Positions 51,075-59,304 of a stretch of DNA of 64,000 nucleotides are shown piece by piece. The first letter of the stretch is position 1, and each line of letters opens with the position of its first letter. The position numbers and the translations under genes were made by a program. The notes under the pieces are model-generated. The model was not told the origin of the DNA, searched no databases, and saw nothing but the letters and a program-made list of their open reading frames with translations. Source of the stretch: Solwaraspora sp. WMMA2056 (lineage in GTDB: Bacteria; Actinomycetota; Actinomycetes; Mycobacteriales; Micromonosporaceae); assembly GCF_030345095.1 (NCBI RefSeq), contig NZ_CP128360.1, positions 2,542,001-2,606,000 of the forward strand. Direction: 5' to 3'.

Positions 51075-51797
51075 ATGAGCGTGGCCCAGGCCATCGAGCC
51101 GGTGTCCGGATTCGATTTGCACAGCGTCGCGATCCTGCTGCACCTGTTGCTGTTGACCTTCTGGCTCGGCACCGATCTTGGTGTCTTCTACGCCAGCCGG
51201 TTCATCGTGGACCCGACCGTGTCGCCGGCCGGTCGGGCCGTGGCGGCGAAGATCATGCACGTGGTCGACCTGTCGCCCCGGATCTGCCTGGTGCTGATGC
51301 TGCCCAGCGGGGTGACCCTGATGGCCGCCAGTGACCTCGGCGCGGACATCTTTGCCGGTTGGCCGCTGGCCGTCGCCTGGCTGATGGGCCTCGGCTGGCT
51401 CGCGGTGATGCTCACGGCGTTCCGGGGACCCTCCGGCGGTCTTGCCCAACGGGCGGACGTCCTCGTGCGGATCGGCGTCGCCGCCGTGCTGCTCGCGGCC
51501 GCCGGCTACACGCTGGTCGCCAACGCACCGTTCGGAGTGGACAGCAACCCACGGTGGCTCGCCGGTAAGGTCGCCGCGTACGCGTTGTGCATCGTCGGCG
51601 GGCTGATGATCCGGGTCACCCTGCGGCCCTTCGGACCGGCGTTCGCCCGGCTGATGTCCGACGGTTCGACACCGTCGACCGAGCGGGCGATCAGCGGTTC
51701 GATCGCGCGTGCCGTCCCGTGGGTCTTCTTCGTCTGGGCGATGGTCGTCGTCGCCACCGTCCTCGGCGTGGTCAAGCCGGGCATGCTGCCCGGCTGA
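51075..51797 (+). CDS. Integral membrane protein, CopD/DUF2269-like
   Basis: This 240-residue protein has about six transmembrane helices, with a first helix VAILLHLLLLTFWLGTDLGVF at about 18-38 containing a His-x-x-x-x-x-x-W-x-G pattern. KIMHVVDLSPRICLVLMLP and KVAAYALCIVGG segments follow. Conserved His residues in helices suggest metal or heme contact, as in CopD-like proteins. GGGAGG precedes ATG 51075 (GTG 51072 is an alternative). The function is unknown. Confidence 0.75.
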   Translation: MSVAQAIEPVSGFDLHSVAILLHLLLLTFWLGTDLGVFYASRFIVDPTVSPAGRAVAAKIMHVVDLSPRICLVLMLPSGVTLMAASDLGADIFAGWPLAVAWLMGLGWLAVMLTAFRGPSGGLAQRADVLVRIGVAAVLLAAAGYTLVANAPFGVDSNPRWLAGKVAAYALCIVGGLMIRVTLRPFGPAFARLMSDGSTPSTERAISGSIARAVPWVFFVWAMVVVATVLGVVKPGMLPG

Positions 51798-51830
51798 CCG
51801 CCACCGCGCCGCTGACCTGCCCGGCTGACC
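51786..51830. repeat. 14-bp direct repeat containing a stop codon
   Basis: CTGCCCGGCTGACC is found at 51786-51799, where it includes the TGA stop of the membrane-protein gene, and again at 51817-51830, a 31-bp pitch. It lies in the gap before the convergent NTF2-like gene. Confidence 0.7.
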
Positions 51831-51878
51831 ACCCGCGCGCCGCCCGATCCGCGCCGGCGGCACCACTGCACCGTGGAC

Positions 51879-52352
51879 TCAGGTCGACGGCGTCACCAGC
51901 CAGTCGCCGACCCCGTACGGATCAGTGAGCGGCTGCGAGGCGTGCTCGTGCACGATCCGCCACCGGTCGTCGTCGCGGCGCAGCACCCAGGTCAACCGCA
52001 TCGGCACGCCCCGGTCGTCACCGACGACGCCCTGCACCGTCATCTTCACGGTGGCGCTCACGCTGGCCAACGCACCCGGCACCCCGGCGGAGTCACCGGC
52101 GGTGCCGTGCACCCACGGACCGTCGGTCAGGTCCACCCGGGTCACCGACATCGGTGCGGCGCAGAAGGCCCGCCAGCCCCGGGCCACCGCCGGGTGACCG
52201 ACGGTCTGCCACCGTGGTCCTTCGACGAAGACGTGCAGGTCGTCGATCCCCGCGTAGCAGTCCACGATCGCGTCGGCGTCACCGGCGACGATCGCCGTCA
52301 GCAGTGTGTTCAGTGCACCCAGCGGCGTACCCGGATCGGAGCCGGACCCCAT
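51879..52352 (-). CDS. NTF2/SnoaL-like protein, last gene of the ABC/oxidoreductase operon
   Basis: This 157-residue protein has the NTF2-like layout: a helix pair (LNTLLTAIVAGDADAIVDCYA), DDLHVFVEGP, then strands ending RMLTWVLRRDDDRWRIVHEH-like sequence (PMRLTWVLRRDDDRWRIVHE at the 3' part). Such cone-shaped folds host small-molecule reactions or bind ligands. ATG 52352 follows GAGGTGA, so the longer start at 52385 is rejected. It starts 10 bp after the preceding gene. Confidence 0.78.
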   Translation of the reverse strand: MGSGSDPGTPLGALNTLLTAIVAGDADAIVDCYAGIDDLHVFVEGPRWQTVGHPAVARGWRAFCAAPMSVTRVDLTDGPWVHGTAGDSAGVPGALASVSATVKMTVQGVVGDDRGVPMRLTWVLRRDDDRWRIVHEHASQPLTDPYGVGDWLVTPST

Positions 52353-52362
52353 CGTCGTCACC

Positions 52363-52815
52363 TCAACGCCACTCGGCCGGCACACCGCCGGCGCGCCGGG
52401 TCTCCCGGATCACCGACACCCCGATCAGCGTGTCCCCCTCGAAGCGCTGCCACAGCCGCAGCTTCTCGTCCGAGGTGACCATGGTGACCAGTTCGTCGAC
52501 CCGTACCCCGGTCTCCTGCCAGTGGCCGGTGAAGAACAGCGCCCGGTCGTCCAGGACGGTGGCGGTGCCGGTGAAGCCGGCCATGCCGAGATCCAACGTG
52601 CCGTCACCGGCGAGCCGGCCGCGGAAGTCGACGGTGCGCTCCTGCTCCGTCCCCGGGTGGTACACCAGACGTTCGTACCAGTCGGGGCCGTCCAGCCGCA
52701 GCTCCTGCCGGCTGGGGAAGGTCTCGACCACGTCACCTGTCGGGGACAGGTGGGTGTACGTCCCGTCCCAGATCCCCAACGCCCGTTCCAGATAGTCCCG
52801 CATGGACACGGTCAT
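52363..52815 (-). CDS. Small beta-barrel-like protein of unknown function (calycin-like)
   Basis: This 150-residue protein contains mostly alternating strands (WDGTYTHLSPTGDVVETFPS, QELRLDGPDWYERLVYHPG). A GxW-like start and the last strands LRLWQRFEGDTLIGVSVI suggest a lipocalin/DUF3598-like barrel. There is no signal peptide, so it is cytoplasmic. GGAGG precedes ATG 52815, which overlaps the ATPase stop by 4 bp. It may bind the operon's substrate, which is an inference. Confidence 0.65.
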   Translation of the reverse strand: MTVSMRDYLERALGIWDGTYTHLSPTGDVVETFPSRQELRLDGPDWYERLVYHPGTEQERTVDFRGRLAGDGTLDLGMAGFTGTATVLDDRALFFTGHWQETGVRVDELVTMVTSDEKLRLWQRFEGDTLIGVSVIRETRRAGGVPAEWR

Positions 52816-53981
52816 CTCGGTCCCTCCTCCAACTGAGTTCCAGCGTCGTCGCCCGGCGACATGCCGGGTGCGGTGTCAGGTTCGTGGCCGCCGGGGGCGG
52901 TGTCAGATTCGTGGCCGCCGGGGGCGGTGTCAGGTCCGTGGCCGCCGGGGGCCGGCACCAGGTGGCAGGCCACCGACAGGTCCGGCGCGACCGGCAGCAA
53001 CGGCGGTGCCACGTCCGCGCAGACCGGCAGCCGGACCGGGCAGCGGGTGACGAACCGGCAGCCGGCACCGGTGAATTCGGCATCGGGTTCGCTCGCCGGG
53101 CGGGCCCGCACCGCCGGCCGGTTGCGCGGGTCCGGGTCGGGGATCGCCGCGCGCAGCGCCCGGGTGTACGGGTGCGCCGGTGCGGTCAGGATCCGTTCGG
53201 CCGTACCGACCTCTACCAGGCTGCCCTGGTAGAGCACGGCGATCCGGTCCGCGACGCGGGCCACCACCGACAGGTCGTGGCTGATGAACAGCAGCGACAG
53301 CCCGAACTCGGCGCGGGCCCGGGCGAGCAGGTCGACCACCTGGGTGGCGGAACTGGAATCGAGGCTCGCCGTGGGCTCGTCGGCGACCAGGAACGACGGT
53401 GACAGGATCAACGCCCGGGCGACACACACCCGCTGCAGCTGGCCGCCGCTGAGCTCGTGCGGGTAGCGGTCGAGCATGGTGTCGGGCAGCCCGACCAGGT
53501 CGAGCAGCTCCCGGGCCCGGTCGACGCGCGCGGCAGGGTCGCCGATGCCGTTGACCCGCAACGGGTCGGTGAGCGCGGTGGCGATGGTGAAACGGCGGTT
53601 CACCGACGCGTACGGATTCTGGAAGACCATCTGCATCCGACGCCGTACGGTCCGCAGCTGCGCCTCGCTGAGCGCTGCGGTGTCCTGGCCGTCGAAGACG
53701 ACCCGGCCGGACGACTGCCGGTTGAGCTGCAACAGGATTCGGCCGAGAGTGCTCTTTCCGGATCCCGACTCGCCGATCAGCCCGAGGCTCTCGCCGGCCG
53801 CGATGTCCAGGTTGACCTCACGTAGCACCAGCGGCGGCGGGGTCGCCGACCACCATCGGCGGCCACCGCCGTACCGGTGCTGGATGTCGCGGGCCATGAC
53901 GAGCGGCGGCGCGGTGGTCGGCGCGGACACGGTCACCTCCGAGGCGGTACGGGCGGACGGTCCACCCTGCGGTCCGGTCAC
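52812..53981 (-). CDS. Peptide/nickel-type ABC transporter ATPase (DppF/OppF-like)
   Basis: This 389-residue ATPase has Walker A GLIGESGSGKST, signature LSGGQLQRVCVARAL and Walker B FLVADEPTASLD. The oligopeptide-type C-terminal extension has the Cys-rich CRFVTRCPVRLPVC loop that binds an iron-sulfur centre in family members. The C-terminus contains three near-identical 9-residue repeats (PGGHxxDTA). GTG 53981 overlaps the stop of the other ATPase gene (GTGA). Confidence 0.93.
   Translation of the reverse strand: MTGPQGGPSARTASEVTVSAPTTAPPLVMARDIQHRYGGGRRWWSATPPPLVLREVNLDIAAGESLGLIGESGSGKSTLGRILLQLNRQSSGRVVFDGQDTAALSEAQLRTVRRRMQMVFQNPYASVNRRFTIATALTDPLRVNGIGDPAARVDRARELLDLVGLPDTMLDRYPHELSGGQLQRVCVARALILSPSFLVADEPTASLDSSSATQVVDLLARARAEFGLSLLFISHDLSVVARVADRIAVLYQGSLVEVGTAERILTAPAHPYTRALRAAIPDPDPRNRPAVRARPASEPDAEFTGAGCRFVTRCPVRLPVCADVAPPLLPVAPDLSVACHLVPAPGGHGPDTAPGGHESDTAPGGHEPDTAPGMSPGDDAGTQLEEGPR
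52864..52944. repeat. 27-bp in-frame tandem repeat in the ATPase C-terminus
   Basis: Three units at 52864-52890, 52891-52917 and 52918-52944 differ by only a few bases and stay in frame, encoding repeats of PGGHxxDTA. The repeats lie outside the ATPase core, near the gene's 3' end. They could vary in number between strains. Confidence 0.88.
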
Positions 53982-54793
53982 GGCGTCGCTCCGTCGACCG
54001 ACTGGGGCAGCGCCGCCATCGACGCCAGCAGATGCCGGGTGTAGTCGTGGGCCGGCTGCTCGAACAGGGCGATCACGTCGGTGTCCTCGACGACCTCGCC
54101 CCGGCACATCACCAGCGCGCGGTCGCACAGCTCGGCGACCACCGGCAGGTTGTGCGTGACGATCACCAACGAGAAACCGAGCTCGGCCTGGAGCGCGTGG
54201 AGCAGGTCCAGCACCTGGGCCTGGGTGGTGACGTCCAGGCTGGAGGTCGGCTCGTCGGCGAGCAGCACCTTCAGCCGAGGGCTGGAACAGGCCAGCGCGA
54301 TCATGATCCGCTGCAGCTGACCCTGGCTGAACTCGAACGGGTACCGGCCGAGTTTGTCCCGGCCGTCGATGCCGACGCTGGCCAACGCCCGCAGCATGGT
54401 CTCGGTGTAGCGGGAGCGGGGCAGTTCCGGTTGGTGCAGTCGGAACGAGCGGCGGAACTGGTCGCGGATGGAGAATGCCGGGTTGAGGGCGTTGACCGGA
54501 TCCTGGAAGATCATCGCGATCTCGGAGCCGCAGCGGGACCGGAACTCGCGCCGGCTCAGCGACCGCAGGTCGGTGCCGTCCAGCCAGATCCCGTCGGCCC
54601 GCACCACGCCCGGCGGCCGGATCAGGCCGAGGACCGCCTTGAGCAGGGTGCTCTTGCCGGAACCGGACTCGCCGACGATGCCCAGCTTCTGCCCGGCCGG
54701 TACGGCGAGCGACATCGGCGCGACCGCCTGCACGTGCTGTCCATGGCCGCGGTAGCTGACCTGCAGGTTCTCAATCACAAGTCTGTCGCTCAC
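53978..54793 (-). CDS. Peptide/nickel-type ABC transporter ATPase (DppD/OppD-like)
   Basis: This 271-residue ATPase has Walker A GIVGESGSGKST and signature FSQGQLQRIMIALA, which is a less common variant of LSGGQ. Walker B is VLLADEPTSSLDV, followed by an H-loop in VIVTHN. It lacks the C-terminal Cys loop of the partner. GTG 54793 has a GAGAGG site 5-6 bp away; GTG 54799 is the alternative. The start lies inside the 3' end of the MFS gene, so the two are transcribed together. Confidence 0.92.
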   Translation of the reverse strand: MSDRLVIENLQVSYRGHGQHVQAVAPMSLAVPAGQKLGIVGESGSGKSTLLKAVLGLIRPPGVVRADGIWLDGTDLRSLSRREFRSRCGSEIAMIFQDPVNALNPAFSIRDQFRRSFRLHQPELPRSRYTETMLRALASVGIDGRDKLGRYPFEFSQGQLQRIMIALACSSPRLKVLLADEPTSSLDVTTQAQVLDLLHALQAELGFSLVIVTHNLPVVAELCDRALVMCRGEVVEDTDVIALFEQPAHDYTRHLLASMAALPQSVDGATP

Positions 54794-56243
54794 GGTCACC
54801 TCTCTCCGGGGCGGGCATTCGATCCGCCGCTTCTGGCGGGCGGTCGGTGGTCTGCGGGCCGGGCAGCACGGTGGCCACCCGGCGGCGGATCAACCAGGCC
54901 GCCGGGAGCAGGGCGAGTCCGGCGAACAGCAGCGTGATCTGCAGCGGCGTCAGCCGGCCGGGGCTGCCGACCGCGCCGACCTGCTGGTAGACGCTGCCGA
55001 GGACGGTGACACCGACGACCGACCCGACCTGCCGGGCCAGGCTCAGATTGGTCAGCGCCGCCGGCAGCGCGCTCGGCCGTACGATGCTCATCGCCGCCGC
55101 CGTGTCCCCGGCGAACAGCACCCCGACGGCCAGACCGATCGGCGGCAGCGACAGGGCGAACACCGTCAGCGGCGCGGCGCCGGCCGCCCCGACGGCCAGG
55201 TACGCCGCGACCAGCCAGATCGCCGCCACCGACATCAGGGTGCCCAGCCCCCAGCGTTGGCTCAGCCGGCCGGCGAGCTGACTGCCGACCGGGATCAGCG
55301 CCATCGTCGCGAACACCGCCCAGCCCGCGACGGTCGCGGTGGCACCCTGTTCGACCTGCAGCGACAGGCTCACCACGTAGCCGCCGCCGGCGACGACGGC
55401 GTTGTAGACGACCCCGGCGGCGATCAGCGCGCCGAACCCGGCGTGGGCGAAGACCCGCAGGTCGAACGCGGGCCACGTGGTCCGGCGTTCGACGATGAGG
55501 AACGTCACCGCGACCGGCACCGCCAGCGCGACACTGGTCGTCACCAGGATCCAGTCCGGATCGGGCCGGCCGGCTTCCAACACTCCGGCGCAGGCCAGGC
55601 AGACCGCCGCGCCGCCGGTGACCATGCCGACGAGGTCCAGCCGGCGTCGGTCGACGGTGATGTCGGACAGTCGGGCGGCGAGGACCAGCCCGGCTCCGGC
55701 GGCCACCAGCTCCACCAGGAAGATCAGCCGCCAGCTCACCGTCTCGGTCAACAGCCCGCCGATCACCGGCCCGACGAAGATGCCGACCGAGCTGATCGTC
55801 ACCCAGGTCGCGACGGCCCGGACCCGCTGGTGACCGGGCACGTTCGCGTCGAGCAGCGCCGCCGAGTTCGGGATCATCATCGCGCCGCCGGCGCCCTGCA
55901 GCACCCGGGCCACGACCAGCAGCCAGTAGGAGCCGGCGACCAGGGCCAGGCCACTGCCGGCGGCGAACAGCGTCAGCCCGAGCTGGTAGCCGCGCCGCCG
56001 GCCGATCCGGGCGGCCAACGCCCCGGCGCTGGGCAGCACCGCCAGGTTGGCCAGCATGAACGTGACGAACAGCCACCGGGCGGCGGTTTCGCTGATGCCG
56101 ACCTCACGGGCCACCGTCGGCAGACTCACCGTCAACGCGGTGTTGTCGAGCATCACCAGGCCGAGGCCGATCGCGCAGGTCGTCGCCGCGAGCGGGACGC
56201 TCGCCGCCGGCCGGTCCGGGGTGGGGTCGACGCGTCGGGTCAC
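54771..56243 (-). CDS. MFS transporter, DHA2-like (14-helix type)
   Basis: This 490-residue transporter has the first-helix motif LGLVMLDNTALTVSLPTVARE, characteristic of DHA2 drug exporters, and the loop motif ARIGRRRGYQLGL. Motif C-like GAGGAMMIPNSAALL and about 14 helices are present. It may export a product or by-product of the pathway. GTG 56243 overlaps the stop of the VOC gene (GTGA), and its stop overlaps the following ATPase start by 23 bp. Confidence 0.9.
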   Translation of the reverse strand: MTRRVDPTPDRPAASVPLAATTCAIGLGLVMLDNTALTVSLPTVAREVGISETAARWLFVTFMLANLAVLPSAGALAARIGRRRGYQLGLTLFAAGSGLALVAGSYWLLVVARVLQGAGGAMMIPNSAALLDANVPGHQRVRAVATWVTISSVGIFVGPVIGGLLTETVSWRLIFLVELVAAGAGLVLAARLSDITVDRRRLDLVGMVTGGAAVCLACAGVLEAGRPDPDWILVTTSVALAVPVAVTFLIVERRTTWPAFDLRVFAHAGFGALIAAGVVYNAVVAGGGYVVSLSLQVEQGATATVAGWAVFATMALIPVGSQLAGRLSQRWGLGTLMSVAAIWLVAAYLAVGAAGAAPLTVFALSLPPIGLAVGVLFAGDTAAAMSIVRPSALPAALTNLSLARQVGSVVGVTVLGSVYQQVGAVGSPGRLTPLQITLLFAGLALLPAAWLIRRRVATVLPGPQTTDRPPEAADRMPAPERGDRERQTCD

Positions 56244-57256
56244 GGCCGGCCACCGACCTGCCCGGTTGCGGTGCCGTCGACCCCGAGCCCGATACCGGCC
56301 CCGCCGTCGTCGTCGGCCCGCTGGAAGAGTTCGATCGCCTCGCCGCCGGTGCCGACGAACAGCCGGGAGCGGGCCGGGCCGTACACCGGCAGATTCACCG
56401 ACACCTCGTCGGCGACCGGTCGCCCGCCGGCACCGCACAGCGTCGTCCCGGCCGCCGCCAGGTCGTCGACCTCGAACGAGATCGAGGTGATCCCGGTACG
56501 CGGTGGCGCGGTGTCGGTGCACCGGCCGGTCAGGCCGACGTACTGGACGATCTCCACGCGGCCGGCGTCGCCGCTGCCAGGCGCGTACAGGTTGACGTCG
56601 CGGAGCCGGACACCGCCGGGCACGTGGAAGAAGTCGGCCATGCCGTCGATGGTCCGGTCGAACCAGACCCGCAGGCCGAGTCGGGTGTAGAACGTCGTCG
56701 CGGCGTCGGCGTCCGGCACGTGTACGGCGATCGTCTGCACCCGGTGCGGTCCGGTCGCCGCGCCGGTGAACCCCGTACGGTCCTCGACGATCTCGAACAC
56801 GTCCAGCACGGTGCCGTCCGGGTCGTGCGACAGCGAGTCCCAGACGGTGATCTCCGGTGTGATGCTCCACTTGCGCGGGGCCGACAGCACCAGTTCGCTG
56901 TCGGCCTGGACCCGCTGGCGTACCTCGTCGATCCGGTCCACCCGCAGGTTGACCGCGTAGTGGCCGTGGTCGCGCCGGTCGGCGCCGGTGCGTGCCGGTG
57001 GGCCGGGTGCGGCCCACCCGTACAGCCGCAGCAGCCCGGACGTGGCCCCGGCCGGGCCGAGTACGGCGACCTGCGCGGGACATGGCCCGGCCAGCCCCCA
57101 CAGCGCGGCGGTGTCGTCACCGTCGTCGTCGGCCCGGTGCAGCACCTGGTAGCCGAAGGCCCGGCGGTAGAAGGCGATCGACGCGGGCAGGTCCCGGACG
57201 CCCAGGGTGACGTACCTGAGTTCGGAGACGCCGCCCACCGCCGACACCACGCTCAC
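56240..57256 (-). CDS. Two-domain VOC (glyoxalase/extradiol-dioxygenase-fold) protein
   Basis: This 338-residue protein has two vicinal-oxygen-chelate units: LRYVTLGVRDLPASIAFYRRAFGY near the start and VQTIAVHVPDADAATTFYTRLGL in the second half. A late GGEAIELFQ carries a possible metal-binding Glu. The usual first His of the metal site is Tyr (RYVTLG), so the N-terminal half may be non-catalytic. Fold relatives include extradiol dioxygenases and glyoxalases. GTG 57256 overlaps the alcohol dehydrogenase stop. Confidence 0.8.
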   Translation of the reverse strand: MSVVSAVGGVSELRYVTLGVRDLPASIAFYRRAFGYQVLHRADDDGDDTAALWGLAGPCPAQVAVLGPAGATSGLLRLYGWAAPGPPARTGADRRDHGHYAVNLRVDRIDEVRQRVQADSELVLSAPRKWSITPEITVWDSLSHDPDGTVLDVFEIVEDRTGFTGAATGPHRVQTIAVHVPDADAATTFYTRLGLRVWFDRTIDGMADFFHVPGGVRLRDVNLYAPGSGDAGRVEIVQYVGLTGRCTDTAPPRTGITSISFEVDDLAAAGTTLCGAGGRPVADEVSVNLPVYGPARSRLFVGTGGEAIELFQRADDDGGAGIGLGVDGTATGQVGGRP

Positions 57257-58308
57257 CTGACCTGCACGACGAGGTTGCCGTACGCGGTGCGTTCCCGCAG
57301 CATCGTCAGTCCGTCCGGCAGCTCGGTGAACGGGATCGTGGCGCCGATGACCGGCCGCAGGTCGCCGCGGGCGGCCAGACCGAGCACGTCGCGGATGCTC
57401 TTGCGGGTCCAGCTGGACGCCCCGGCGATGGCGATCTCCCGGATCGTCGACTCCTTCAGATCGAAGCTGGCCCGGTCGCCGGACATGTAGCCGCCGACGA
57501 TGATCCGGCCGTGGTGGCGCATCGAGGACATGAACCGGGGCCAGGTGCCGGCACCGGCGATGTCCAGCACACAGTCGATCCCGAACCCGCCGGAGAGCTG
57601 GGTGAACCCGGCCGACCAGTCGTCGTCGGCGCGGTGGTCCAGGACCAGTTCGACGCCGAGACCGGTGAGCCGTTTCGCCTTGTCCGGGCCGCCGGCGGTG
57701 GCCGCCACCCGGGTGCCGGCGAGCTTGGCGATCTGCACCAGCATCGAACCGACCCCGCTGGAGCCGCCGGTGACCAGCACCGTCTCGTTGGGCCGGAGCT
57801 GGCCCCGGACGATCGCCATGTGCCAGGCCGTGCCGCCGGAGACGGTCATCGCCGCGGCATCGACGAAGGACACCTCGTCGGGGATGCGGACCGCGTAGCC
57901 GGCCGGCACCCGGGCGTACTCGGCGTAGGCGCCGTCGATGGTGCGGCCGAACTTCGGCGCGTTCAGCGCCGCCGCGACCTGACAGGTGTTCTCGTTGCCG
58001 CCGACGCATTCGTCGCAGTCGCCGCAGGCCCACCGGTAGTGCACGGTGACCCGTTCGCCGACGCGCCCGGCGGGCGCGCCGGGTCCGGCGGCGACGATCA
58101 CCCCGGCCGCCTCGATCCCGGGGATCATCGGGTACGGCCGGTGCTGGTCGGGACCTTCCCAGTCGCCCCGGATCAGCTGCATCTCGGAGCTGTTCAGTCC
58201 GATCGCGTGGACCTCGACGAGGACCTCACCGGCGGCCGGCTCCGGCACCGGTACGTCGTCGAACTCCAGCCTGCCAGCTCCGCTGCGGTGCAACCGCCAC
58301 GCCTTCAT
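57253..58308 (-). CDS. Zinc-dependent alcohol dehydrogenase (MDR superfamily)
   Basis: This 351-residue protein has the MDR layout: an N-terminal GroES-like catalytic domain, a structural-zinc loop with four cysteines (CGDCDECVGGNENTC), and a Rossmann domain with VTGGSSGVGSM. It oxidises an alcohol or reduces a carbonyl with NAD(P). ATG 58308 follows GAGGAG; GTG 58314 is too close to it. It lies 42 bp after the permease gene and overlaps the VOC gene. Confidence 0.88.
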   Translation of the reverse strand: MKAWRLHRSGAGRLEFDDVPVPEPAAGEVLVEVHAIGLNSSEMQLIRGDWEGPDQHRPYPMIPGIEAAGVIVAAGPGAPAGRVGERVTVHYRWACGDCDECVGGNENTCQVAAALNAPKFGRTIDGAYAEYARVPAGYAVRIPDEVSFVDAAAMTVSGGTAWHMAIVRGQLRPNETVLVTGGSSGVGSMLVQIAKLAGTRVAATAGGPDKAKRLTGLGVELVLDHRADDDWSAGFTQLSGGFGIDCVLDIAGAGTWPRFMSSMRHHGRIIVGGYMSGDRASFDLKESTIREIAIAGASSWTRKSIRDVLGLAARGDLRPVIGATIPFTELPDGLTMLRERTAYGNLVVQVR

Positions 58309-58350
58309 CTCCACCTGCTCCTCGGCTCGTCGGGGTCGTCGGTCGGGGCG

Positions 58351-59304
58351 TCATGCCGCCCGCCGGCTGCGGGGGTCGAGCTCGTCTCTGGCGACATCGG
58401 CCAGCACGTTGAAGGACAGCGCGGTGACCGCGATGCCCAGGCACGGGAACGCCGCCAGCCACCAGGCGCCGAGGGTGATGAACCGGCGGGCGTCGTGCAG
58501 GATGGTGCCCCAGCTGGCGTCCGGTGGCTGCACCCCGAGACCGAGGAAGGAGATCGCCGCTTCGATCTCCACGGCGATCGCCACCGCGAACGCGGCCTGC
58601 ACGATCAGCGGGGCGCTGATGTTCGGCACGATGTGGCGCAGCAGGACGGTCCGCCGCGGCGTGCCGTAGGCGCGCGCGGCCTCGATGTAGCTCTCCCGCA
58701 GTTCGGCCAGCACGCTCGCCCGGGCGACCCGGGCGAACAACGGAATGAAGACCAGGCCGATCATGCTGGAGATGAGCAGGGTCTTGTCGGCGCTGGCCAG
58801 GCGGGCGCCGACGATGGTGGTCACCACCGGCACCAGCACCAGCAGCGGGAACGCCAGGATGACGTCCATCGCCCGCATGATCAGCCCGCCGCCGAGGTTG
58901 CCGGCCCACAACGCGGCGAGCAGGCCGAGGGTGGCTCCGGCGAGGGCGGCGATCGTCACCGAGACGATCGCGATGACCAGGGATACCCGGGCACCGGCGA
59001 GGAACCGGCTGAACACGTCGCGGCCGAACTGGTCGGTGCCCATCCAGTACTCGCCCGACGGTGGCTGCAGCGACCCACCGGGCATCGCGTCGGCCGGATG
59101 CGGTGCCAGGAGCCCGCCGAAGGCCGCGACCAGCAGCAGCATCACCACCACGGCCAGCGAGAAGGCACCGAGCGGACGCCGGGCGATCGCGATCAGCAGC
59201 CGCAGTCCGGCGCGGGACCGTACGGAGTCGAGCAGTTTCGTCCGCGCGGTCCGGCGCGCCGGTGGCGGCGGCACCGGGGTCGCCCGGACAGGTGTGGTGG
59301 TCAT
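58351..59304 (-). CDS. ABC transporter permease, DppC-type
   Basis: This 317-residue permease has an N-terminal cytoplasmic stretch, then about six helices. GTDQFGRDVFSRFLAGARVSL is the DppC/OppC signature, and the EAA loop RESYIEAARAYGTPRRTVLLRH is present. ATG 59304 overlaps the DppB-type stop (ATGA). Confidence 0.93.
   Translation of the reverse strand: MTTTPVRATPVPPPPARRTARTKLLDSVRSRAGLRLLIAIARRPLGAFSLAVVVMLLLVAAFGGLLAPHPADAMPGGSLQPPSGEYWMGTDQFGRDVFSRFLAGARVSLVIAIVSVTIAALAGATLGLLAALWAGNLGGGLIMRAMDVILAFPLLVLVPVVTTIVGARLASADKTLLISSMIGLVFIPLFARVARASVLAELRESYIEAARAYGTPRRTVLLRHIVPNISAPLIVQAAFAVAIAVEIEAAISFLGLGVQPPDASWGTILHDARRFITLGAWWLAAFPCLGIAVTALSFNVLADVARDELDPRSRRAA

Noticed and set aside
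52864-52944. CRISPR-like array
   Set aside because: The units are contiguous tandem copies within a coding frame, with no spacers and no cas genes.
55257-56690. 477-residue plus-strand frame with His/Gln/Gly-rich sequence
   Set aside because: Antisense of the MFS and VOC genes; no recognisable domain.
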